In this document: one piece after another, positions 1 to 10,700 of the stretch
Layout: the number at the start of each line of letters is the position of its first letter
Numbering within the stretch: position 1 is the first letter of the stretch
Source of the DNA: Hemerocallis citrina
Lineage: Eukaryota; Streptophyta; Magnoliopsida; Asparagales; Asphodelaceae
Length of the DNA: 64,000 nt
Direction of reading: 5' to 3'
Assembly (NCBI GenBank): GCA_017893485.1
Contig: CM030358.1
Span: 150,983,368 to 151,047,367, forward strand
Notes under the pieces: model-generated
The model's input: only the letters and a program-made list of their open reading frames with translations
Databases searched by the model: none
Told to the model about the DNA's origin: nothing
Made by a program: the position numbers and the translations under genes

Positions 1-974
1 AGTTCAGTATAAAACTGACTGGCTGATAGCAGTCCATAAAAAGAAAAGCATCATAAAGGTATAGTTTCATAAGAGTCAATATAATTATAAATCTGAATAG
101 TTCAATCAAGACTAAACCAATATAATTAAATAGTTCCAAACCATATCCAATTCAGAATAGTTCATAAAGACTAAACTAACTGGAATAATCTGTCATAGTT
201 TCAAAATCAAACAAAGCAAATAAACTTCAAGAACAAAATATGAGTTTTAAGCTCATGAACATAAGAGTCTTAAACTCAACAGAAGTTTTACCAAGCAAGT
301 GACTAATTTATTCTCGAAAGAAATAAACTGAAACTCTATCCTTGCACACTGCTTTATGTTTACTCCTCCATTCTGAGCAAATCATTATTTTTGAAATCTA
401 TGTTGACAGATTCAACTCCTCTATCTTTGCTAGCTTATAGGAAAACAAGAATATCAAGAGACACATCTTTAAGAATTCCAACGAATTTCACAAAGTATCT
501 AGTTCCACAAAAGAACTTAGTACAATTCATAATTAGCTTAGCAAAAATGTAATGCAAGCATCACAATCAAGTTTCTTTAACTAAATAAAGAACATGAACT
601 TTTATAGTTTCTACACAAGAACCATACTATGTTTCATATTGGAATGAAAAGACTGCCATTTCAATCATAGTTTAACATTGAATCATCAAAATTGAAATGA
701 AACATATATCCATAAAAGACATATCATCAAAATTGGAATGATATTTAAGACAATTTAATCATCGGAAACACATCGACAAGTTTTCACGTTTCGTATTGGA
801 ATAATATGATTATTCTAAGTAAATTCTCTAGATATATAATACCATCAAAATTAGAATGGCATTATATATTTGTGGAATTTATGTGGAATCATCAAAATTA
901 TCTAAAACATGTCAACTGCCTAAAATTGATGCTTAAGTTTGAACTTCTTTATGGCTCCAATTGGATTATAAATT
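1..974. other. AT-rich intergenic DNA, no gene seen
   Basis: No convincing coding sequence. The stretch is AT-rich and holds short imperfect repeats: variants of 'atagttcataaagactaaa' in the first 200 bases, and 'catcaaaattggaatg' variants between about 630 and 870. It may be the continuation of the decayed copia element that follows, but no LTR ends could be placed. Confidence 0.5.
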
Positions 975-1055
975 TCAAAACAATTAGGATGTTAAAGCTT
1001 TGACTCAATAGCTTTCAACTCCATTTTCCCAATGTTTTGATAATTAGATCACTTT
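975..1055. repeat. copy A of an internal 80-bp direct duplication
   Basis: This stretch ('ttcaaaacaattaggatg...gatcactttc') is repeated with about ten differences at 3355-3440. It lies inside the decayed copia region. Confidence 0.6.
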
Positions 1056-3700
1056 CAAGTCTCTTAGCAAGAGCATTAGCCATACTTGTCGCAATTGCAC
1101 TTTATCTATGAGAAAGTTCAACTAGGCTTCTTTCAGCTTTAATACACTCCTCTTACTATTATATAGTGAGTTATGAGATACATTGCATTGTAGCTTGATA
1201 GTCGCATAATAGAATTAGAGAGTTACTTAAACTTCTTAATGGATAGCTAGCAACAGTTTCTTCAATCCACTCAGCCTTTTCCCCTGCAGAGGATATCACA
1301 TAGAGGTATGATTTTATGGATGATAGCACAGTGCGTGTTCGCTTATTATTTCCATAATATTTCTGTTTCTCCTAGTGTAAACACATATCTACTAGTTATC
1401 GACTTTCATTAAATTCTGAGCATCATAATGCATCAGATCAGCCATTCATTCGAAGAATGACTAGAGTAGCACAAAGCAAACTCTTGAATACCACTCAAGT
1501 ATCTCATTAGCCTCTTAAGGGCACTTAAATGTATATGGGATTAATAGTGAATCTGCAGATCATACCTACCTCAAAGGCTATGTCTATTCTAGTGCAGATC
1601 TTTGTATACATGAAACTGTCAATTCCTTTAGAATGATCTACATGTCTCATAGTTGCACCATCATTAGGTGTCAACCTTTTATCATAATCATAAGGTGTTT
1701 CAAAACACACTTTCAATCACTATATTCCCACTTTTGAAACACATTTTGATTTGATGAGTTTGACTATGAGTTATCCCTTACCAACTGAAAACTCACCCTT
1801 ATACCTATGGCGTCCACAGTACCTAGGTTTTCATGTTGAATTCTTTGGATAGCACAATTTTAACTTCATTTGTAATAGAGAGGTCACTTCCAAGAACATG
1901 CATGTCAACAGAACAAGTAAATAATAGCCACTATATTTGACACACCACAAAATTGAAGGCACTGATCTGAATTACTTGATTCATATACTAGGCTCTTTCA
2001 TATACTAGGCTCTTTCAAAAATTTGTCAAATTATTTATACGTCGCCTATACATGTTTTAAGAACATACAATGATTTTACTAAATTGTAAATATTGTTCAC
2101 TAAACATATTAGTTCAAAACTTTCCAGTACAAAACTGTTCAATACAAAACATCAAGTACAAAACCTTTTAAATATCCTTTATGAATGACAAAATTTTCAA
2201 TAGATGTAAGGGTAAGAAGAATACTTATTCTAGCAATATGACAAATATGTGAGTAGACATCAAATAAATCTACCCCATTTTTCTCAGTTAATCTGTTAGC
2301 TACTAAAAAGCATTAAAATTGTTACTGAACAATCAAAATTAAGTTTCTTCTACAAAACCCCTTTCGGCAAATCAACTAAATTAAAGTATTATTGTATGAC
2401 ACAAAATCATCTCATTGTCTACTAAAGACTCTTCTTAGCTCATTTGTCATTCAGGTTTTTAAGTGTCAGTAAGGTTGGTTCTTGATTCTAACTGTGAATC
2501 ATTGAACGTGTCTGTAGGACTAGATTATTTCATACATTTATCTTTAATGAACATATCCTCAAAGAACTCTGCAAGTCTAGATTCTTCTAACACAAATTAG
2601 ATAGATACAACATCTGTCCACAAAATTACATTATGCACTTTCTAAACACACAAATATTTGTTGTAGGTCCTACTTTAGGCCTTCTAGGGTCATGTACTCT
2701 AACAAATGTATCACAACACAAATTTTCAATTTAACAAAATTATTTGTATTTTCATGCCATGATTTACGAGGTGTATTCAATTTAGAGTGTAGTAACACAT
2801 TAGAGATATGATTAACAACACAACATCACTCATAATTACACAAGACAAATAACAGTCAATAATATAGAATTAAACATTTCACTCAATGTTTGATTCTAAC
2901 TTTTATCAATATCGTTTAACTGTTGTAAGTAGAGTGCAGTAGAGGTTATGCCAAATACAAACTTCTCTTAAATTGTTAAAACATATTCACCACCTCTATC
3001 AAATCTGAACCTTTGATTTTTAGCATTTAACTATAATTTTTAATTCATTAAGAATAATAAGTGCTTCATTCTTCATATATATGACAGACTTATATTAATC
3101 ATCTACAAAAGCGATTAAATACTTCTGACCAACAATTATCTCACATAGTCATAAAGCTACTGAGATCACATATATCAGAATTTATTAATTCAAAAAAGTT
3201 ATGAACTCCTAGAGACCATACGAAATGATTTTCTAGTGATCAAAATCTGAATTCAAACTTCACATTTGTCATATTTAATGAAGTGTCATTTAGTAGAATT
3301 ATATGTTTTTACAAGAACAAACAATTTAATATATAGTTCATAGTGATTCTAAATTTCAAAACAATTTGGAATGTAAAGCTTTTTACTCAATAGCTTTTAA
3401 CTCCATTTCTCCCACAGTTTTGATAATTAGATCACATTTTCTCACAAACAATTGAATATATTGTTCTTAAATTCTAGCAAATTATGCTATGTTCAAGAAC
3501 ACAATTAGAACTATTATTATTAATTGTCTCATTTATTAAACTCAACTTATACATGCGATTGGTAATATATGCACTTTATAAGAGTTAATACAAAATTACT
3601 CTATCACATTTTACAAAATTATTTGCTTTCTCTAATGGTTCTAACAATGTCCACTTACTCAAACACATTGAGCGAAGAGTTCTTTCTTTTATTCGTTCTT
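1000..3700 (-). pseudogene. decayed Ty1/copia pol (integrase, reverse transcriptase, RNase H remnants)
   Basis: Translated minus-strand fragments match copia pol in the right order. Near 3040-3130 a degraded integrase-core piece reads GQKYLIAFVDD. Near 2160-2290 a reverse transcriptase piece contains GVDLFDVYSH...ARIS, corresponding to the usual 'GVDYFDTYAPVARIS' stretch. At 1525-1716 the RT/RNase H linker reads CTRIDIAFEVGMICRF. Near 1330-1400 SRYVFTLGETEILWK matches the 'GYVFTLGGGAISWKS' segment of RNase H. Many stops and frame changes separate the pieces, so it is an old dead copy. The ends are not resolved. Family assignment rests on several short matches in collinear order; I am fairly sure of copia and unsure of the limits. 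Confidence 0.65.
3355..3440. repeat. copy B of the internal 80-bp direct duplication
   Basis: Partner of 975-1055, about 2.4 kb away in the same orientation. It may record a rearrangement or two overlapping old elements. Confidence 0.6.
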
Positions 3701-4615
3701 CATCATCTTCAAACACTAGATGAGATAATGACTAACATATTATAATTCAACTTTGCACACACAGTACAATGAACGAGAAAGAACAAAATGTAACTAATAG
3801 AGTCATATCCTACATTAAGAGATGCTCTCTCCTAAGTTACAGACATTTGTTATACATTTTATACAATTTTTATTTTATTTTTAATTATTAGAGAAGCAAA
3901 TATGTAATCTCACACAAACTACAAACAGTGGATTTATCAAAATATCTATACACATAGTATGATAAAACACTTAACAACCCTAAACATGCTAGTTTTCCAA
4001 AGCGAGAATAACTATGATCTAAACTCTCAATCATATGATCAAACGCACAAAACGTTAACCCATTCATCACATGAAAATACTAAGAAAGATTAGAGCAGAT
4101 CATACCGACACTTCAAGTTAGAAGTGTTTTCCAAATTCGATGGAGAAGCCTGCGTAGTGCAGACTTATCATACCATGATGTAAATCCATCGTCTCCAATA
4201 CACACAAATTTTAAGTAACTTTGAAGTTTCTACATTCATCAAATCATTAAAGATTAGCCAATTAAACAAATTATTAGCACATTCTAATTCACAACAATTT
4301 AATTGGAGATTCAATTTTATAGTCAAAGCCTATAATTTATCAAAAAAATATTTGATCCATAGCATGTAGCCAAAGCAGTTATTCAGATTTGTATTTAATT
4401 AAACAATGCTTAATACGGTTTTGAACTTTAGCACTTAACAACAAAATTCAAACAAATAATTAAGTAACAGTTTAAATTGGGTGAGGAACTTATCTTTAAT
4501 TTAGATCTGAATTGGAAGTACATTGCAGTAGATCCAGTCTTCTCCCTAGACACGGAATACAAAATAATACACAATGGATTGTCTCCACTGGTTAGATCCA
4601 GATCTGATTCCTTTT
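3701..4615. other. AT-rich DNA without recognised features
   Basis: No recognisable protein or RNA gene. It could contain the unrecognisable gag side of the decayed copia element to its left, but I see no diagnostic motif. Confidence 0.4.
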
Positions 4616-4840
4616 GACTGGATCTGGATCTGATCCAACAGTCCAAACACCAAACAACAAATCTCTAACCAATAGAGTAGTTGTTGGACTGGATCTGAAT
4701 CTGGATCTGCTCCAACAGTCCAAACACCAAACAGCAATCTCCAACCAATAGAGCAGCTGTTGGACTGGATCTGAATTTGGATCTGCTCCAACCACCCGAA
4801 CACCAAACACCAAATTCTCAACCAATGAAAATTCTTGTTT
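4616..4840. repeat. three-copy tandem repeat, unit 71-76 bp
   Basis: Units start at 4616, 4687 and 4763 with 'gactggatctg'. They share 'tccaacagtccaaacacca' and 'aaccaatagag'. The third unit has drifted at its 3' half. Short ORFs here on the minus strand are repeat by-products. Confidence 0.8.
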
Positions 4841-5524
4841 GGTCAGATCTGAGTCAAACTCAACTGCAAGGATCCCCTTTCCAACCCGGACACAGAACAC
4901 CATAATCCACCAATCGAAAAATCAAATTTTGGATCTGAGTTGTCTCCTTCTTCTCCTTCTATCTCACACAAAGATCAATGGAGATGAAGTGGATAATGAG
5001 GCAACATAGACCAGACGGCGGGTTCGGCGACCTCCGGCGGCTCGCACCCAGTGACGAAAGGGGCGGCGGCGGCGGTTCGCATCTTGCACCCCACGATGGC
5101 AACGCTCGCGCCCCGTGATAGTAGCGATGCCCGACGACGTCAGGTGCGGCAGCGGCGCCCATTGACGGTGACGCCCATGGAGGCATTGCCCATCGGTGGT
5201 CGTGGGTGTCGGCTACGGCAGCTTCGACGAGATCCGGTAACCCCCTTGATTAATCTCACAAATTGATTAATACAATATCTCAAGATTGTTAGGTTTTGTG
5301 AGAAATTAACAATTGGGGATTAGGGTTAATATCTAGATCTAAGTTGCTTGAGATATTCACCCTAGGTATCAAGATTAGAATAACGAGACTGTATTTATTT
5401 CTAAATACTGGTTTGGGTACTGCGTTCTCAACCCACTCAAACCGCATTCCGATATCCATACAATTAGTACGTGTAACACACGTGTTATCCATAGAACAAT
5501 ATTACACATAATATTGTTCATATA
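4841..5524. other. unassigned stretch with a GC-rich patch
   Basis: The patch at about 5010-5240 is much more GC-rich than its surroundings and gives short alanine/arginine/proline-rich ORFs on both strands. It could be the first exon or leader of a lost gene or element, but no domain or start context supports a gene. The rest is AT-rich. Confidence 0.35.
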
Positions 5525-5532
5525 GTGAGAAT

Positions 5533-5820
5533 TAGGGCTGCAAACGAATCGAGCTATTCGCGCGCTATTTAGCTCGAGCTCAGTTAGAGCTCGGCTCGAG
5601 CCGAGCTCGAGCTCAAAACTGAGCTCATTTCGTAAACGACCGAGCTCGAGTTTGGGTTTTTTTTTAGGCTAAGCTCGCGAGCTATTCGGCTTGAATACGG
5701 TCAAAGATCGGTCAAAGCTCAGCTCGAACCGAGCTCGAGCTCAAAACTGAGCTCGTTTCGTAAACGAGCTGAGCCCGAGCTTGAAGGTATTCGGCTCAGC
5801 TCGGCCCGATTGCAGCCCTA
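5533..5820. mobile_element. hAT-type MITE with 8-bp target-site duplication
   Basis: Terminal inverted repeats TAGGGCTGCAA (left) and TTGCAGCCCTA (right) are perfect over 11 bp and continue imperfectly. The element is flanked by a perfect 8-bp direct repeat gtgagaat at 5525-5532 and 5821-5828, the size expected of hAT transposition. The 288-bp interior is full of GAGCTCGAGCTC-type palindromes and has no coding capacity, so it would move only with a transposase supplied in trans. Confidence 0.92.
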
Positions 5821-5828
5821 GTGAGAAT

Positions 5829-6646
5829 ATACCTATATATCCAACAAAATCATGGTTAACTTAACGATATCTAATATAGGGATAAGTATAAAATATAGTC
5901 CAAATTGTTAGGAGCATATATAAAAATATACATTTGTGAGGAATATATATGATATTATCATATTTATTAGGGGTACGCATGTTAAAAACCCTAAAGAAAT
6001 TATTGTTGCTTCCCTTCATTTCTCAACCCAAAAGAAACACTACCTTTATAAGCCACAAGGATGGATGACCAATTTTAAGTGGATGGTTAATATAAGCGTA
6101 ATCACCTGTTGATTGTTAATATAAGGGTAACCACCCTCAGTTTTGGCCCTCTAACAAATAACTATCCAATAATTCGGTCAATGAACCAACCTAATTTAAT
6201 TTTCGGTAAAACACGCCCTTTGGTGTGATAACATCATTAGATTAGGAGGTGAAATGTCTATTTTACCCCTCTCTAAATCTAACTACGCAATAATACTGAT
6301 TCAAATATTAAAATATTAAATTAATAATAATAATAATAATAATTTTATCTCCTCTGTTTTCTTTATATACTTCATCTTCCTCGAATGTATTTAAAATTTA
6401 AATCATTTTCTTCTAAATTTAAGAAAACAAACCACAATTTTCAAAAATATATCAAACACTTAAGTAATTAAGCAGGGGTAGATTAGGCATAAAAATATTT
6501 AAATCATACAATGTTACAGTGAGTGTGGTTTATTGTTTAACATTTCTAAAGAAGAAGGGTGGCTTATTAATGACTGAAAAAAATCAGTGGGTTATATATG
6601 TCAAACACCATAAACTGGGGTAATTAAATGAAATTTATCATTAATA
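5829..6646. other. AT-rich DNA, nothing recognised
   Basis: Contains a short (TAA)n run near 6320 and a small direct repeat 'gttaatataag' near 6090-6125. No gene or element ends could be placed. Confidence 0.4.
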
Positions 6647-6821
6647 TCTCTACTACTATAATGGGAGAAGGCCTTAGTGTAATTTGTCCATCTACCAACA
6701 TGTGCAACGCACATGCATAACTGTTGTAAATGATGTTTTAGATCAAATTCAGACTACGTCTGAATTTTACTTTTAAAAATATATATTTATTAAGACGTGC
6801 ATCGCACGTATAAACTACTAG
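6647..6821 (+). mobile_element. non-autonomous mini-Helitron
   Basis: Starts TCTCTACTACTATAATGG directly after an A and ends CTAG directly before a T, matching Helitron insertion between A and T without target duplication. A hairpin ACGTGC/GCACGT (6795-6809) lies 8 nt before the CTAG end, as Helitron 3' ends require. A second dyad ATGTGC/GCACAT lies near 6700. The 175-bp element has no Rep/helicase coding. Confidence 0.75.
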
Positions 6822-6916
6822 TAACTTTGACTTAAGAACGAGTAATTGAGATCCAAAAGTCAATGGTTTTCTATAAAATACACAACTCCCAACTCTCTAG
6901 TCATAAATACAAATAA

Positions 6917-7081
6917 GACAAAATTTAAAAAAACGTCACAAAATTTTGGCTCAGTTTAAAAAAAGTCACAAAACTTTAAAAAAAAAAACACACAATGTTT
7001 AACTTTCAACTCACAGAGTTACCAACCGTTAACTTGCTTCTACGTACACTGCACGTACTCTAAATAAGTGACGAAAATACC
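6917..7081 (+). repeat. left TIR of the split Mutator-like element
   Basis: Inverted match to 22022-22193 at roughly 80% by eye. Confidence 0.75.
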
Positions 7082-7100
7082 CTTGTTTTAATTAGGGTAA

Positions 7101-7720
7101 TGATATGGCTAAAAATGGGGTTAAATCGGAACCGTCCAGATTGGGAACGAATCTTAAAGCTCAGGGGTAAAACGGTAATTTCACATATAGATGGGCCAGA
7201 AGCGGGCACTGGATCTTCCCTTCACAGATCCAATAACCCGCGAAACGGATCCACTCCAGCTGGGTACGGGTCCCGACCCAAGACGAACCCAGACCAGCAA
7301 GAGGAGATCAGGGTCACTGATTTGACTAAATCAACGGGCCTGATTTGCAGTTATCCTCTCACCGGAAATCAGGGATCAGTTTCCTAAACTAATTATGAGG
7401 ATTTTACTCCTAACGGTTTTACAGGAAATCAGGTTCCTAATCAGACTCCCATGGCGACTATAAATACCTCCTACCTACCACTGTGACCAGGTAATCACTC
7501 TTTTGACAACTTAAGCTCTTTCTTAATCATTACTGGTTACTGACAAGAGCGTCGGAGGGTGCGTCGCCAGAATCAACTCCGGTGTATCGCACTTCCTTGC
7601 AGGTGAGCGGCAGGAATCAGCAGCCCAATTCCGACGGACAGGCTTGGATCCGCTATTCAGGTTTTTTCACGAACTCACAAATCTCATCTGTTTACCCCCA
7701 CACCAGATTCAGCGGTAACA
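7101..7720 (+). repeat. 5' LTR of the Tat element
   Basis: 620 bp, TG...CA bounded. Contains the TATA box at 7459-7466 after an 'atggcgac' stretch. Pairs with 20188-20806. Confidence 0.93.
7459..7466 (+). promoter_or_regulatory. TATA box of the 5' LTR
   Basis: TATAAATA is preserved in both LTRs of this element (7459 and 20545) and, reversed, in both LTRs of the related gag-only element (23027-23034 and 29889-29896). It probably drives the genomic transcript. Confidence 0.7.
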
Positions 7721-7742
7721 GATTAGCGCCGTCTGTGGGAAT
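7721..7742 (+). promoter_or_regulatory. probable primer-binding site
   Basis: Directly after the 5' LTR, 'ttagcgccgtctgtggga' resembles the tRNA primer site of plant Tat/RIRE2-like elements. The gag-only element has the matching 'ttggcatcgtctgtgga' beside its 5' LTR. I did not identify the tRNA. Confidence 0.65.
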
Positions 7743-7793
7743 CCATACGAAAAGCGGCCTCTCCTCTTCCCGTCGACTAGCTCTTCTCCAGAC

Positions 7794-10700
7794 ATGCCTC
7801 CCAGAAAGGTCAGGTCTAGGGGTCCAACCGTGGACCCAACCCCACCGATCAACAAGAAGAAGTCCCCGTGCATCCTGCTTCGCAGCCCGAACAACTTCCT
7901 CCCCCGGTCCAAGACCATTTCCAACAGGGCCAGCCCCCTCTTCTGAATCAACAACCCCCTAATGGTCCCACTGGTCAGAACCAGCGGAGGCAGAAACAAC
8001 CTCTCCACCCAGACCATGTGTCAGTACACAATACCTCCTTGGATTCTATGGCCTCCCATAATCCCCGAGCTTCCGACCTCCGCAACACCGTTCTAAATCG
8101 GCAGAAGGATGAGGACCTGCGCAACCGCCTAGATGAGAAGCGGGCCCGAGAGGGAGTCTCCCGCCAACATCAAGGTGAGCGATCTCCTCATCGCCGAGAT
8201 GGCAGGAGGTTTCCGGACCGAAGAGGACGGGGGGAATCTCCCGAGCGTCGTAGGAGGATGCCACATTCCCCTGCTGGTCGACATCATCCGAGGAACGATG
8301 AGGCACCCATCACTCGTGCCGAGTTCCAATAATTCCAGGCAACGGTGTTGCAGGCTCTCAACCTTCGCCACAACAACAATAATGCCCAAAGGGTTCCAAC
8401 ACCCCCACGGGTCCCAAGTCCTCGCCACCGATCCATAAGTCCTCCCCCGGCTCCTAGTCACCAGCAACACCCTCATAGTCCTTGCCGATCCCAGGACTAT
8501 CGATGTCGTAGTCCCCGCTCCCCTTTCTATGAAGACGAGTCCAGGGGATCGTTTGACTACCACCGGAGGGACGATGCCCTCTACCGTCGTCTCCACGAGA
8601 TGGAGAGGCACATCGGTCGAATGGACAAGGAGGAGGAGTCGAGAGGAAGGACCATCCGCCCCAGCAGACCCCCCTTCTCTCAGACTATCATGGAGGCTCC
8701 CATCCCGAGGGGTTTCAAGCCTCCACAGTTTGAAATGTACTCAAGGGAGTCGGACCCTGTTGATCATGTCGAGAGCTTCAAGACCTTGATGCTAATCCAC
8801 CAAGCTTCCGACGCCATGCTTTGCAAAACCTTCCCCGCCACTCTCAAGGGTTCGGCGCGGGAATGGTACTCCCGGCTCGCTCCCTCTTCCATCTTCTCTT
8901 TTGAGCAGTTCTAAATGCTCTTCATAACCCACTTTGTGAGCAGCAGACGAACGGAGAAGACCAGCCTCTCTCTACTCCACCTCCGACAGGAGAGGGGAGA
9001 GAAGTTGAGGGAGTATGTGAGGAGATTTACTACGGAGGTCAGGTCCATCGCCTCCCTCGACCAGTCTGTGGCGACCGTCGCATTCCAATCCAACATCCTC
9101 AACTCTAACCTTCGGTCGTCCCTCGCCAAAAAGCCCCTGCACAACTTCGCCGACATTCTCCTTAGATGCGAGAAATATATCCGGGCGGAGGAAGCCGAGT
9201 GCTTCCCGGGCTTCGGAGGATCCGCTTCCGGGTCGAAGAGAAAGACAACGGAAGAGGAAGGGGCCAAGAAGCTACAGAAGGATAATAGCGGTCAGCGACG
9301 TCCTCCTCCCAGGTTCGAGAAATTTACTCCTCTCACTACCAACGTCTCCACCATCCTGATCGAAGTCGGGAAGGAGGGAGTTATACCTCCCGCTCCGAGG
9401 ATGAACACCCCGGACAAGAGGAGAAACAAGGAGAAGTGGTGCCGTTACCACCGGGATCATGGCCACGACACCAACGACTGCCGGGCGCTGAAGAACGAAA
9501 TAGAGGCCCTCATCCAGAGGGGGCAGTTGGCTAAGTTTGTGAAGACAAATGATCGGGGAGATCGCACCACTCCTCCGCCTCGGGGGGCTAACAAGCGCTC
9601 CGAGCGACGAGATGAAACCCCCGAGTTTGAGGAGGAACGTGTTCTGCACCTTATCCACGGGGGTCTAATGGGGGGCTCTTCCAACTCCTCTCGGAAGGCC
9701 TTCGTCCGAGAGGTCAACTCAGTTCACGGTGCCCCTCCCCCCAAAGGCCTCGGCGTTCCAGTAACTTTCTCTGATGAAGACCTCGAGGGGGTCCGAACTC
9801 CCCACTGCGACGCACTTGTTATCGACCTCCGCATGGTGAACTTCAAAGTGCAGAGGATCCTGGTAGACAATGGGAGTTCCGTGAACGTCCTCTTCCTTTC
9901 GGCCTTCCGAGGGCTGCAACTATCCCGGGATCGCCTCAAACCGGCCGGCTACACGCTCCATGGGTTTACGGGGGTACCAGTAACTGTCGAAGGGGTTATC
10001 ACCCTGGACGTAACTGCTGGGAAGACCCCTACCACCCGGACAGAGTCGATGGACTTTATGGTCGTCGATGTCCCGGCGGCATACAATGTCATCTTGGGCC
10101 GACCTGGCCTAGCTGCCCTGGAAGCCGTTCCTTCGGCGTACCACCTCAAGATGAAGTTCCCCACCCGGGCGGGAGTGGAAGAAGTCAGGGGCAGCCAAGA
10201 GACGGCTCGGAAGTGCTACATGACTTCCACTGGGGGTCCGGTGCTCTTCCTCGAGACTTTAGAGATCCCCGAGCTGAACGTCCGACCCACGTCCGAGCCG
10301 GCGGACAAATTGGAAGAAGTGCTCTTCTCGGACGAGGACCCGAGTCGAAAGTTCCTCATCAGCAAGTCCCTGCCGACTGCCCTATGTTCCGACTTGGTGC
10401 AGTGCATCCGGAAGAACCGCGACCTATTTGCTTGGTCCGCTGTGGATATGCCTGGGATTTCCGAGGAGCTTCTAGTGCACCGCCTCAGCGTCGAACCGGG
10501 GTGCAGACCGGTTCAGCAGAAGAGGCGTAAATTCGCTCCCGAGCGACAACAAGCCATCAAGGAGGAGGTGTACAAGCTCCTAAAAGCTCGGTTCATACAG
10601 GAGGTAAACTACCCCGAGTGGCTCTCCAATGTCGTCATGGTTAAGAAGTCCAATGGTTCCTTGAGGATATGCATCGACTTCGCAGACTTGAATAAGGCGT

